Positions 1 to 10,516 of a stretch of DNA of 64,000 nucleotides are shown piece after piece. Source of the stretch: Tubulanus polymorphus (lineage: Eukaryota; Nemertea; Palaeonemertea; Tubulaniformes; Tubulanidae); the NCBI RefSeq assembly GCF_964204645.1, contig NC_134030.1:15280447-15344446 (forward strand), written 5' to 3'. Both the position numbers and the translations under genes were made by a program. The number at the start of each line of letters is the position of its first letter. The stretch's first letter is position 1. The notes below the pieces were generated by a model, which was given only the letters and a program-made list of their open reading frames with translations, made no database searches and was not told the DNA's origin.

Positions 1-530
1 CGTAAAATATTGATCTTATAGCATCCCGAATATGAAATAATAAACTTTGATAACCCCAGGGTGTATGTATGTGCAAGGTTCGAATCCCGAATGAGTAACA
101 GAAAAATACATCATTTTTTTCAATGTACCGGTATATATATTCAGCTTACAGCAAGCCCACTTGAACACCTGTCATCCTCAAAAATACAAATGATCCTCTT
201 AAGCAATTATTTGCAAAATCGTAGAATGCTGTGATCCTGTTGCACGGTTGTGGGTTAAAATTAGTCGAATCATAACTCACATCTATGGAACTAGGCTCCT
301 GATTGATTGAATAACAAGAGAAATATATGATATGAATGGAATCAATTTATTTTAATAATTCACTTATTTTATAAACATAAGATAAGATTATCTAGACATC
401 AAATAGTTGACAGAATGTTTTTATCAAACAAGTTTCTAGTGGTAAAAATTAAACCACTGCCTCTAGGAAGTCATGAAGAAAGTACCCTTCCCACGTTTTA
501 TCTCTCTACCGAAGATTTATAAAAACAATA
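1..530. other. AT-rich stretch without a recognisable gene
   Basis: No reading frame here resembles a known protein. A short tRNA B-box-like string (GGTTCGAATCCC) lies near 77-88 but no tRNA fold surrounds it, so it is at most a SINE relic. Confidence 0.6.
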
Positions 531-548
531 CATAGGCCTAAGTTAAAC

Positions 549-1000
549 AAGTACAACAAAATTGTAGGGAAAAACAACACATCTATAATAAATAATATAT
601 CAGAGTAAAAAAAGTACAACGCAGATGTATAGAAAAACAATACGTCTATAATCAAAGTAAAACAAGTACAACAAAGATGTGAAGTGAAAACAATACCACT
701 GGAATAAATCATATAAATAATATAATTAAAGTGAAAGAAGTACAGTCTACCCCGATATACCGCCCCGCCCTCCCATATACTGCCACACATGCCTACCACC
801 AGGTTTGCTCTATACATTACTCTACACAAATATATAGTAAAACATACCCGATATACCGCCATACTCTTTTTACCGCCAAAATTGCTCTGCACCGATGTGG
901 GTGCAGTATATCGAGGAGGGGGGGTCGACTGTACATAGAGATGTGAGATATTAAACCTAAACAACAAAAGCACCAATAAGAAACCAGCACAAAGAATATT
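549..1000. repeat. Diverged tandem repeat, unit about 55-75 bp
   Basis: The phrase AAGTACAAC followed by a GATGT and a run of A recurs at about 549, 611, 664 and 738. The last unit is interrupted by the MITE at 743-931 and appears to resume after it. Unit length varies through small indels. All ORFs across this region are repeat shadows. Confidence 0.6.
743..931. mobile_element. Short Tc1/mariner-like MITE with TA target duplication
   Basis: The left end reads CAGTCTACCCCGATATAC and the right end, in reverse complement, reads CAGTCGACCCC, followed a little further in by a CGATATAC string. Both ends are flanked by TA (741-742 and 932-933), the target duplication of the Tc1/mariner superfamily. 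At 189 bp it has no coding capacity. It sits inside a tandem array. The superfamily assignment rests only on TA and the inverted ends. Confidence 0.6.
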
Positions 1001-1564
1001 GTATTCGTGCAAGAATGTTCACAAGTGAATGTGTAGTACATGTATATAGTTAAAACATGAATTTCATTACCTTTTCATATTAAGCTAAAAGATAAAAGTT
1101 TAAATTGAATATTAATTTTGATAATTGTTATACAATATACAATACCATATAAGGCTAAAAGAGATGAAAGTTTAAATTGCACAGCTGTATAGGCCTATTT
1201 ATTTCAATAACTATTACGCAACACAATGTGATGGAATGTAAATACATGAGGATGCATGTTGAGAGGCATGGGCAGAATGAGAAAAGGAATAGACCCACAA
1301 CGAATGTAGATAAATCCACTTGAAAAAAGAAAGATGTTGATGAATCCACAAGTTTGTATTAAACATTAGATCTCAATGAAATCTACTACAGTCAAATCCG
1401 CTTAATCCGTATCAGTGGGACTGCCGATTTTTCTACGGATTAACTGAAAGTACGGATAAATCGAAAAAGCCTCAGATATGTGACCAACCTAGTATATGTT
1501 GAAATAATTCTTTATTCATCCAAGACACTGTATTCCTAATTCATTCCTGCTTTACTTAGGGAAT

Positions 1565-2158
1565 TACCGTAAAAACCGGCGTATAAGTCTACGCGGCGTA
1601 TAAGTCGAGGTCGATTTTTAGACCTACATTTCATGATTTTAACATATATCTGGCTTATAAGTCGAGTCCCTTCTTTTAGAAGAATAATTACTAGTATCAT
1701 TGTATTGAATAGTTTGTTTTGATAACGATGTGTGCCTTCATGCACACTGCCATGCGTCAGCCTGATTGCTGCTGTGTGTTAATCAATAGACTGTTACACA
1801 CACTCAGGTATAATACACTACCATACAGTGATACAGTAGTGTGAGTCACACGCTATATATAGCCTAATGTATTAAGCGCTGCTATGAGCGCGCATATATG
1901 AATACATCGTTTCAAATGAAGCTGTGTCAAAATGAAAGAAGTTTTTTTCATTAAATAGCTTTATTTATCATGAATAATTATTGAAACTGTTATAGCAGTG
2001 AGAAGATGAACACTGTCTTTTTTGTCTGGTAGAATCAATATTTCTTGTGACCTGAAAATACTTTGTAGAAAACTGTACTCGGAGTATAAGTCGATGTCAA
2101 TAATTTAGTGGTAAAATCAAGGGTTAAAAACTCGACTTATACGCCAGTTTTTAAGGTA
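1565..2158. mobile_element. MITE with TACCGTAAAAACCGG-type ends, nested in the Tigger element
   Basis: The left end reads TACCGTAAAAACCGGCGTAT. The right end is its near inverse (GACTTATACGCCAGTTTTTAAGGTA in two parts), with TA at both borders. A second copy in the opposite orientation is at 46689-47163, sharing most of its interior. This copy has about 110 bp extra in the middle. It lies between the Tigger 3' terminus and the transposase ORF, so it inserted after the Tigger element. Tc1/mariner-type by ends and TA. Confidence 0.82.
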
Positions 2159-2325
2159 TAGATGAATTTCTATTGAAAAGTAAACATGTAACATTATCGA
2201 CGAAGTTTGAAAGTGGGACATCTGTCAAGATAACAGGAAAATGAGGAGATTTTACTTGCAACTAATGAAACAAATTTATTAAACATAAAACACTAGTATC
2301 TTGTCAAAATTTAAATGTCTTCAGT

Positions 2326-3907
2326 TCAGTTTTTTTCCCCAAAGAAATCGGTTATTTCCATTTGCTTTTTCGGAAGCTTTGCCAGGTATTGATGGACCCG
2401 CTCAGTGAATGCGAGAACATCGTCAGTAAACTCCTGTGAACTCTGCGTTAACGCGTAACTACTAAGTGTTGCGAGAGATTGACGAATGGCAGCAGCTGAT
2501 GGAGGGGTAGGATTAAATTCTTCTTCTTCCTCCTCAGTGTCGGAATTTTCATGGTAATCCATATTGACGTCGGTTTCGTTGAACATGAGTCACAATGTCC
2601 GAATCGCTCATTTCCATGTTGTCTGAAACTTCCAAATTGTCATCAACCGGTGGTAAATCATTACCATAAATCGTACCAAGACGATCCCAGATGTTACGGA
2701 ATTCACGCTGCTCAGTAGGCTCTTGTGAGCTTGTGGAAACGACTTCGACGATGTCGTCTGTATCAAGATCAATACCTGGTGCAACAAACCCAGTTGATCT
2801 AAAACAATTTTCTATAGCTTTTTTAGAAACTTTCATCCAGGCTGATTTTATCGCAACAATCGCATCTAAAATGTTCCACTTTAAGTCTTGATTTGCCTCA
2901 GCAGCCGTAAGACGACGAGTAGCTAATATTTTCCTGTAGTAAAACTTTAAGTTTTTAATGACGCCGCCATCCATAGGTTGCGTAATCGAGGTAGTATTAG
3001 GTGGTAAAAACACAAGTTCTATGTTCTTTAGTTCAATGTTCGGGTGAGCGGTACAATTGTCTACTATCATGCATATTTTTCGTCGCTGAAGTAACATTTT
3101 ACGATCCAATTTCTGTAACCATTCGATAAAAATAATTCCCGTCATCCACGCTTTCTTGTTGGACAGGTACTCAACTGGAATTCTTACAACATTTTTGAAC
3201 GCCCTTGGTCTCTTACTCTTACCAATGGCCAGCAGCGGCAGTTTATCGTCACCATTCATGTTTGCAGCAACTAAAACCGTGATGCGGGTTTTTGCCTGTT
3301 TAGACCCATGATCTTTAGAACCCTTGAAGCCAAGCGACTTCTCTGGCAGTAACTGCCAGAACAAGCCGGTCTCATCGGCATTATAGATATCACTGGGCCT
3401 GTATTGTTCAAGAATTTCTTTCAATCGCCCATCTTTCCATTCATTAACTATAACCTGGTCAACACCTCCTGCTTCTCCAGCTTTTAGAATTTTCACGATT
3501 CCATATCTGTGTCTAAATCGACTGATCCAGCTAGCAGATATGTTGGATTCATGTCCATTTTCACGGCTAAAATAATTTGCCTTGGTCAGCAACATACCGC
3601 CATCAATCCTGAGATCGGGTTTCTGGCTTAATTGGCAGAACCAGATGATCAATGCCGCGTCAACATCTGATAAGTCAAGGGTGCGTGCTCTCTTGATTGA
3701 ACCTTTCCTTGCATCCTGCGGTTTTTCAACTAGACTCTTTATTTTTTCATTATTTTTGATATAATCGTTCAGTGTTTGTGGTTTTAAATCGAATTTCAGA
3801 CCAATGTCCTTCTTCTTCCAGTTTTGATGGTTTTCGTAAAATTTCATAATCTCGTATTTTTCCTGATAAATACGGTCCGTACGTTTTCTTTTTTCCATCG
3901 TGAACAA
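2326..3907 (-). pseudogene. Tigger-like transposase, one frameshift near the C-terminus
   Basis: The main frame (2549-3907) gives 452 residues starting at an ATG at 3907; a second ATG three codons on is an equally good start. Domains in order: an N-terminal helix-turn-helix (residues 5-55, CENP-B N type), a second CENP-B-type DNA-binding domain (about 78-140), then the DDE_1 catalytic core. Visible catalytic acids are D178 in NADETGLFW, D283 in MIVDNCTAHP and D313 in TQPMDGG, a DD29D arrangement typical of Tigger. The acidic C-terminal tail continues in another frame (2326-2586), ending in the family-like DITDFFG. A single indel around 2570-2590 therefore breaks an otherwise complete protein. 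It would cut and paste the element at its inverted ends in the nucleus. Confidence 0.92.
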
Positions 3908-4323
3908 ATGAATGAACGAATATACAGTAGCCGAGTGCAGTAGTATAGCCTATATAGCGACTCTTTGAAGCAACAGTAGACTCATATAAATAGCGACAGT
4001 GTTGGCCTGGCATTTTAATCAATACACAGTGTCTGGGATTTTGAGTTATCGTTCTAACTACGGCGGCACGCTATGTTTTAACGGTGATTTGTAATTAATA
4101 ATAAAATGTTTTTTACGATACGGATTATCCGACCGTTAATGTACATGGTTTGCACAATTGGACCACATATATACTACGGATTAAGTGAAAATACGGATTA
4201 TTTTGAACGGATTAATTAAAAATTTTATTAAGGGTTTTAACAGTAAATAAACGGGACTGAGTAAAATATACGGAATATCTAAGAATACGGATAAATCGGC
4301 TCCGGATTAAGCGGATTTGACTG

Positions 4324-4402
4324 TATCACATAACAACTTTCACTCAATGAAATCTACTATCACATAACAACATTCACTCACTGAAATCTACTATCACATA
4401 AT
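4324..4402. repeat. Tandem array, about 36-bp unit
   Basis: The unit TATCACATAACAACTTTCAC.. followed by TCAATGAAATCTAC occurs about twice here, and its tail also precedes the Tigger element at 1370-1386. It is the pre-insertion target of that transposon. Confidence 0.75.
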
Positions 4403-4593
4403 ACGGTAAAAAAGGAAAAGACTTAGAGTGAACAGGGATGTCAGCCCTGGAGTGACCGACTTTGATTTCTTGTTTTTCTGGTAGGCCTAAGAGAATTGCT
4501 ACACTTCAAAAAAGTCACAGAGAAATCACCCTTCCCACATTTTTATTCCCAGGTACTCACTCCGCAACTTTCTCAAAGCAAAATCTAAGGAAT

Positions 4594-4785
4594 TTACATG
4601 TTCGGGCCACAGGAAAGACAAAAGCATATCTCAGTCAATGGTTCATCAGTCAAACCAACACATTTCCAGTGAAACCATTGGTCACATGTATAGCACCCAA
4701 TTGATTGATGTTTACTTGGGTTAGAGCTACAATTCTGTTTGCATACAGGACACCTCCATTGTCTTTGTATTTTTGTTCCTGCCAT
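4594..4785 (-). pseudogene. PHD finger exon of the MULE-type element
   Basis: A 63-residue frame contains a complete C4-H-C3 PHD pattern: CPVC, then a C-x2-C in GCYTCDQWFHWKC, then CLSC near the end. The central WFHWKCVGL string is the hallmark of the family. PHD fingers bind histone H3 tails, so this would plausibly steer the transposase or its cargo to chromatin; that role is inferred. It is the most C-terminal domain of the element. The frame is open at its start, so it may be its own exon. Confidence 0.8.
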
Positions 4786-4984
4786 AATCTCAGATGGACT
4801 TTTCTCTTTCTAATCTTTACAGATATCTTTTAGTTTTAACTTCGCAATATTTTGAATACCAGGGGAACCAATATTGTTTTCTTATTTCTCCAAATCGACT
4901 TCATTGTTACATCTATTTACCTCTGATATTTTTTCTGTGACATTCTTATTTCTAGTCTTGTATTTTACTCTTTTAACTCTATTG

Positions 4985-5389
4985 AATTATTATGTACAAG
5001 TTTAACATGTTTTTCTAAATGAGGTATACTAGAAAAAGATAAATTTACACCTGATGCCCAACATATTGAGCACATAATAAGTTTTAAGTCATGGACAATA
5101 GATATATGTTTATTAAGCTCCAGACGACTTGAACAAATATAAGGAGATTCAGAATTATTTTTTATGCATAACGAACATAGAACTGTCTTATTTGTGTCGA
5201 CAGGAACATTTTTGTTTCTTCCAGGTCTGAAGTAACCTCACGTGTTTTTTTATCTACAGTCGAGTCTTCATTACCGATATCATCTTTATTATCAATACCT
5301 AAGTCGGGGTTTTCTTTATTATGATTCACTTGCAATTTACTTTCAGTTGGTTTATTCGGTATTGGTTCACTAATTACATTTTGTGACAA
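4985..5389 (-). pseudogene. Acidic linker and two C2H2-like zinc fingers of the MULE-type element
   Basis: The frame at 5162-5389 is Asp/Glu/Lys-rich and low in complexity. One frameshift downstream, a second frame shows C-x2-C (CSLC, about 5166-5177) followed by HISIVH, then CSIC followed by HVKLVH near 4990. The Cys-to-His spacers (22 and 18 residues) are longer than in classical C2H2 fingers, so these are diverged, DNA-binding-like modules. They sit between the transposase core and the PHD finger. Confidence 0.55.
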
Positions 5390-5413
5390 GTCAATCTTTT
5401 CATCGAGTTTTTC

Positions 5414-5640
5414 CTAATTTATACAATGCATCCGTGACAGTTTTATTAAATGAAACACTTCTTTTTGATAATCTTGTTCTTTTTCTACCACCATGTTGGT
5501 CACTCCAAGAAGCCTGGGGAAATGGAACATTTGGGCGATAGGGATCATAAACAACTGACTCATCGGAAGACACCAAATCATATTTGCTGTCTTTAACAGT
5601 TCCACTGAGGTGTCGCGGGCCAAGATTGTGAGGCTGCCGT
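5414..5640 (-). pseudogene. Unassigned segment between SWIM finger and C2H2-like fingers
   Basis: A 69-residue open frame without recognised domain. It fills the gap between the SWIM region and the acidic linker and is probably part of the same decayed protein. Adjacent frames are broken. Confidence 0.35.
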
Positions 5641-5879
5641 TTTGCCAGTTTACCTTAAAAAAGTCGAACCCCTAAATGACTTTCATCATGCATGATTTTC
5701 AATATCTTGCCTTCTTTTATAAATTCAAGCGCTTGTTGCTGAATGTGAAATATTTTTCTATTCATCAATAAAATAACTAGAAAGGGACTGCCGAGATGGA
5801 TAATTGTTGACTCCACTTTCAATTTTATGCGACAAGTAAGATGACATCAGTTCATCAACACTGTTTAGTTTCTTGATGT

Positions 5880-6960
5880 GAGCCATTAGGGCAAATAGAT
5901 GTTTGCAGAAGTAAGGTTACCCCTTCATAATAAATGCTTCACAGCTACAAATACCAAGTTGAAGATTAACTACCGGTATATGAGAATTATCGCCTATTTT
6001 CTCTTGTATTGCATCCGGAACCAAGGTGAATAAATACTTAAAATAAAGATTCGTAGCAAGTCTCCAACATAACTGCAACATTTACTGATTATATCATTAC
6101 TGTGTTCATTAGAGATCTGATTAAAATCACAGGAGGAGAGAAACTGACTACTTATAGGTGTACTTGATGGTAATCTATCTTCTAACATTTGAAGGTCATT
6201 ATCATAAGTGTCACTTTCAAAAAATTGATCAGGCAGCGGCTCATCTGAAAGCATTTTTTTCTATTCGACTTTCTACGAGGACTTTTATAAACACCCCAAC
6301 CATCTCCATCACACGCAACCAAAAATCCACCCTTTAACAATTCAAGTGCTCTATCACAGGTTTCTCGCACTAATGTCTTCTTTCGTATAGTTCGAATCTT
6401 CTCCGAAGATTTTTGGTAATTAAAATTGGCTGCTTTTAAATCATCATCAAATGCATAATGGAGCATTTTTACTACAAAAACTGATATCAAACGGTTGAGA
6501 TGATTGCTGAAATATGTTGAATATATATCTTTTCGTTCAGTAACATTGTCTGTCATAAGAAGGGGATTGTGACGTTCAGTAGCTATGTTACAATATAGGC
6601 CTATTGGCTCAGCCTTAAATATGTCTGACCATGACCAATTTGTCTCAAGATAATTTATCAAATTTTTTTTTTGAGTCATTACTTAGTAAATTTGAAGGAT
6701 ATTATTCTTTATGAAATTAAGAAATTCTTCAGCAAGGAAATTGCGAGAAGGTTCATTCCATGAGCACATAACACATTTAAATCCTGTCTCTAATGGCCTC
6801 ATAAGCAATTTCAATTGTGAATTGTCATTCAAAGTACGTCGAATGCATTTTAAAGCATGAAAATTACACAGTACAGACAGCAAACCATTTAATGATGCTC
6901 CCCTTTTAAGGGCAGTATCTTTGTCATGTTGAACCAGAGGAAAAAACCACAGCCATCATT
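5880..6960 (-). pseudogene. MULE transposase C-terminal half with SWIM zinc finger
   Basis: Three broken frames continue the transposase begun at 7862. At 6930-6960 a frame reads NDGCG, the usual position of the second catalytic Asp. At 6683-6883 comes the Cys/His-containing CNFHALKCIRRTL string typical of this part of MULE transposases. 6182-6679 has the TDNVTER motif, matching the family's conserved T-x-N-x-x-E-R. Beyond it, at 5890-5950, CSC (5941-5949) and CKH (5899-5907) make the CxC..CxH pattern of a SWIM finger, with one stop between the two halves. SWIM fingers follow the catalytic core in MULE transposases generally. At least three frameshifts and a stop make it inactive. Confidence 0.78.
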
Positions 6961-7862
6961 GTATATATATAGAACTCTCTAGGATGTTGACATTCTTTTC
7001 TTTGACAAGGTGTATTATTAGCACATAAAATCCGAAGCAACAGAACATGGGAATCTGCATCATCAGAATTGCTCACTGAAGCTGCTGCTATACGACCTTC
7101 GTTTAAACTATCAGTAAATGTAATAAAGCTTGTATTGAATCTAACTGCATTGAAATCATGTTTAACATCCATTCCTATAACCGAACGCCCAAACTTTGAT
7201 AAGTATGAAAGATTTTTTTCAGGAGCTAATACAAAATGATAATTTCTTTTAAAACTGCGATCTCCTCTTTCAAATAAAATCACCGATTCCACTTCAGTCT
7301 CTAATAGTTTTTCAGTATTGCGCCAATCTGAGCCAATCAAAGGGATATCATCTTGGCTTCCCATACTTTTTTTAACAGCCTCCCTATCGATATAACGCAA
7401 TCGGTCACTTACTTGCTTTATTGTATGATTTACTGAGGAGCTTTCCTCATTTTCATTTGACAAATGGACTTTCTGTTGATTGTTTGTAGCGGAAAGAACT
7501 TGTTTTGGAGTAGCTTTATGTACAATTCGTTGTTGATCCCATTTATCTCTGGTTGTCAGGGATGGACGCTTATTTAATTGTACATGGACATTCTTATGAT
7601 ATTTATCATTATCGCAATGTTTATATACCTTCCACATTGAAAGGTTATCACCGTATAAGACAAGCTTTAATTTCCAATCGCAAACTAGATGAGGGTGATG
7701 GAAGCGTTTTGATTGATCATTTAATCTTACCTGGGCAGGCCGATCCCTCTTTGTTCTCAATTTATAATTGTAGCAAGTACTACAAAGTTTTCTACCATTA
7801 ACATCTAAAACCCATTTCTGACTGGTCATAGATGCACAGTGTTCACAAATATTATTAGGCAA
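6924..7862 (-). pseudogene. GATA-like finger and N-terminal part of the MULE transposase core
   Basis: A 312-residue frame. Residues 6-30 form C-x2-C-x17-C-x2-C (CEHC ... CSTC), followed by basic residues and RP, as in GATA-type fingers. A low-complexity Lys/Ser linker follows. Residues about 195-290 match the MULE DDE core: FERG, then VIGMDVKHDF with the first catalytic Asp, and DSLNEGRIAAASVSN, typical of the strand after it. The frame ends in a frameshift just before the second catalytic Asp. The core would carry out DNA cleavage and strand transfer. The finger likely contributes to DNA binding, which is inferred. Confidence 0.8.
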
Positions 7863-8438
7863 ATTCTAAGTTTAGACCACATGCAGTATAGTTCATAGCT
7901 GTTGTTGATCTGTCTAAACTACTAAGTAATTTGCCACATGCGGAGCGACAATCATTTGACTTCGATGAACATTTTATGATCAATTCAACAATTTTTCCAT
8001 CAGGTTTTTCATTGATTCCTGATATGATTTTTCATCAAATCTATGAGTTTTCCCCCACCCAGCCTTTTCTGTTACCGATACTTTCATAGCTGTTTGATTC
8101 CCTGGATAAACAGCACACACATTTTTATTGTCAAACATTTTGACTTTTTAGGTGATATCAAATGTAAATTTACTGAAATGATTTTTGGTTTCTACACCAG
8201 TTTCTAATACACCATCTTCTAACCACTGAATTTTATTTGATTCTTGAATCCAATTACAAGCCTCCTCATTGTTCAAAAACTCTTTCATTTTATCCAATGA
8301 TATTTTATCATCATTACCAGCTTCTGTAAATGGGAATGTCTTATGCAACCGCTTTCCAGTTTTCAAAGTGACTTTCAATTTCAATGTATTTTTATTGTAC
8401 CTGTATCGATGATGAATCATTGGTTTCCCTCTTATCAA
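7861..8438 (-). pseudogene. Unassigned domain between Ulp1-like and GATA-like domains
   Basis: Frames at 8148-8438 (96 residues) and 7984-8140 together give a basic, aromatic-containing segment with WIQESNKIQWLEDG and later EKAGWGKTH. Downstream near 7870-8000 a short frame contains three cysteines. I do not recognise a family. The position suggests an interdomain region of the same product. Confidence 0.4.
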
Positions 8439-8470
8439 GTTACTTACCTTGTTAAAACATTTTCCATCTA

Positions 8471-9600
8471 CTACGGAGTAATTCTATCATCATCTTTGAA
8501 TGACGTTTTTCTCACCTTTGATTCCGGTATTTCAAAATCATCATCATCATCAGGAATTGAAATTATTTTTGTACATTTCCGCTTCAGTTTAGATGCTAAA
8601 CAATTCTCTGTTCGAATCACTGGAGATTCAGTCGAAAAAATATGACTCAACTGAATTGATTGTCCAATTATCCAGTCAATAAGAACTTTGCGTATAAAAT
8701 GTGAATGTTTGCTTATATCACGTATATACACAAGTTTTAAAGATACAGGACTGAAACTAGTTAGGTTTGAAAATTCCTCAATATCCTGGGCAGCAAGACA
8801 TCCTATAAGAACAGCAGATGGACCGCAGACAGAACCACATGTTCGAATCGGATAAAGAGGTGCACATGACCTACCACAATTGACAGTTGGGCGGCTTGTA
8901 TTATGATGTTCAGCATCATGGCAACAAATTAGAGTGGGCAATGGTAGTTTTAAATTTGAACATAATTCATTGATATTAGCCACTTATGCTATTGGACAAG
9001 ACCATTCCAATGTGTCCAAATAAAAAAGCTTGTTGTTTACCTTATCATAAACCGCAAGGGCCCAATGATTAGTATTGTAGGCATTTAAAACAGAAACATT
9101 ATTAATGCAACCAACATGAAGGAAAAGGATCATTCTATCACATTGTTCAATAGTTCCAAACCTTTTTAAAAGACTAAAGAAATTAACAGGGAAAATGTCT
9201 GATTAATAACATCAGCAAACACACGAGGAGAGGTATGATTAATCAAACTGGCAAAGGCGTGTATAATCGAACCTTCGTACCATTTATCTAAATACATAGT
9301 TTGCAATTCATCAACTTGAGCACTGTAATTCATAAGTTGAATGAATCTTTCATCGGCCATTTTAGTTACACACTCAAAGAAATATCTTAAATTATTAGCA
9401 CTGGTGACTGTTTCTGTAAGAGGGTGGTTGGAGGGCTCAAAATTAAACCAGTCACATACTTTCTTAAATTCATTTTTCTTTGCTTTGACAGTAGTTAAAA
9501 GATAAATAAACCTGTTTATCTCACCCAAACTAAAGCATCCATAATCAAGTTTTACATGTGCGTGCCCTGTTCCACTTGTCAGTCTATCTTGAAGTTGAGT
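8471..9600 (-). pseudogene. Ulp1/SENP-like (C48) cysteine peptidase domain in the MULE-type element
   Basis: The domain starts in the frame 9166-9528, with W83 in LDKWYEGSIIHAFASL where Ulp1 proteins have their W-L-x-D-x-x-I motif. It continues after a frameshift with NHWALAVYD, whose His codon is 9065-9067, and YLDT, whose Asp codon is 9014-9016. His and Asp are 17 residues apart, the spacing of the Ulp1 triad. Cys candidates lie in TCGSVCGPSAV in the frame 8471-8983, where VCG is the best match to the family's D-C-G. Ulp1 enzymes cleave SUMO or related modifiers from proteins. Breaks: frameshifts near 9590 and 9170, and a stop just after the Asp strand. The C-terminal part (IISIPDDDDD) is acidic. 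Confidence 0.75.
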
Positions 9601-9874
9601 TTTTATGTGGTTTTAGCTGGTTTAAAGGTGGTGTGTATCTTGACTGATCTGCTTTCTCGCACTCTTCATAACAAATAACAAAATCGACACTAGTTGATGA
9701 TCTGGTTTCTGGAATATTGAATGTTGAAAAATGCTCAAGTCCATCGCTGAGTGCTGTTATCTCATTAGGTGTTGTCTCTGCATTCACATCGCTGGTTTCA
9801 TCATCGCTGATCAATATGACTTCCTCTTCATATCCATCACCCCTTGACCTTGAAATGATTTCCATCAGTATCAA
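9584..9874 (-). pseudogene. Acidic segment with SUMO-interaction-like motif
   Basis: A 96-residue frame beginning MILMEIISRSRGD contains EEEVILISDDE: four hydrophobic residues followed by Ser and acidic residues, the textbook shape of a SUMO-interaction motif. It directly precedes the Ulp1-like domain, with one frameshift between them. The pairing makes a link to SUMO biology plausible, but the motif is short and could arise by chance. Confidence 0.5.
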
Positions 9875-10252
9875 TAATAAATTAGGGAAATGTTATTTTT
9901 TCATGACCACTCAAATTGATATTTACCTTGATTTAGCTTTCTTGCTCCTACAATTCTGTTCTATATTTCCTATCAGCAATTTTTCTCTGAAAGGAAATTT
10001 AAAATCTTGCATTAATTATATTCACAACTTCATAAGTAGCGAGTCAAAGAACATCATAAAAAACAGTAAAATTACCAAAAAAGATTATTAAGAGCCTAAA
10101 AACTTCTTATTCCGTAATTCATCAGTGCAGCTGTTGCGTATTCTGCCTTAGTAAGGCAATGAATATAAGTAAGATACTCATGTTCATTGAAAATACAGTA
10201 ATAAGTTTTAGAAATAATTTCAGCATTGCTTTACAATGTTTTTACCTTGATA

Positions 10253-10484
10253 CATGGTGATCTATCACATGATCTAACAATTCCATGTCATTTTCATAAT
10301 GAAATTTGAGGCACCAACACTCCAGTCTCTTAGCAGGTTGACAAACAGCTGAATATGTTGAAGACTGCTCACCAATCCAAATATCCTTCTTTGCTTTCTC
10401 AACAGTTAAACAATCATACCTGAAAAATAGAAAGGTTACATTGCCGTGAACTGAAGATTCTGAAGAAATGGTATCTGGTATCAT
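10253..10484 (-). pseudogene. Possible first coding exon of the MULE-type element
   Basis: The frame 10242-10484 holds a segment bounded by a good acceptor (CTTTCTATTTTTCAG before 10420) and a good donor (AAG then GTAAAA at about 10250). It encodes about 57 residues with RLECWCLKFHYENDMELLDH and HH near the end, a Cys/His arrangement reminiscent of a diverged zinc finger. Splice-like borders suggest that the element's gene contained introns. The assignment is by position and is tentative. Confidence 0.4.
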
Positions 10485-10516
10485 GATTATTTACCGGTTT
10501 GTAGTCCTAAAATCAA

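Larger units (their letters stand above)
1389..4323 (-). mobile_element. Full-length Tigger/pogo-like DNA transposon
   Basis: Terminal inverted repeats begin CAGTCAAATCCGCTTAATCC at 1389 and mirror this at the right end (4303-4323). The flanks are TA (1387-1388 and 4324-4325), the Tc1/mariner target duplication. The element is 2,935 bp, including a 594-bp nested MITE at 1565-2158. Internally it encodes a CENP-B/Tigger-type transposase on the minus strand. It landed in a small tandem array of about 36-bp units whose remaining copies follow at 4324-4402. Both termini being intact suggests a fairly recent insertion. Confidence 0.92.
4594..10484 (-). mobile_element. Decayed MULE-type transposon with Ulp1, SWIM and PHD domains
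   Basis: On the minus strand a series of adjacent reading frames, broken by frameshifts and stops, gives in order: a Cys/His-rich exon, an acidic segment with a SUMO-interaction-like motif, a Ulp1-like peptidase, an unassigned domain, a GATA-like zinc finger, a MULE transposase core, a SWIM zinc finger, two C2H2-like fingers and a PHD finger. The MULE core and SWIM finger define a Mutator-like transposase. Ulp1-like peptidase genes are known passengers of some plant MULEs. No terminal inverted repeats were found: the 3' side was searched to 4403, and the 5' side is cut by a Penelope element at about 10517. It may be one long polyprotein, several spliced ORFs, or two elements side by side. Confidence 0.75.

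Noticed and set aside
506-1012. 168-codon minus-strand ORF
   Set aside because: It runs through a tandem repeat and a MITE, and its Phe/Tyr/Ile-rich composition comes from AT-rich repeats.
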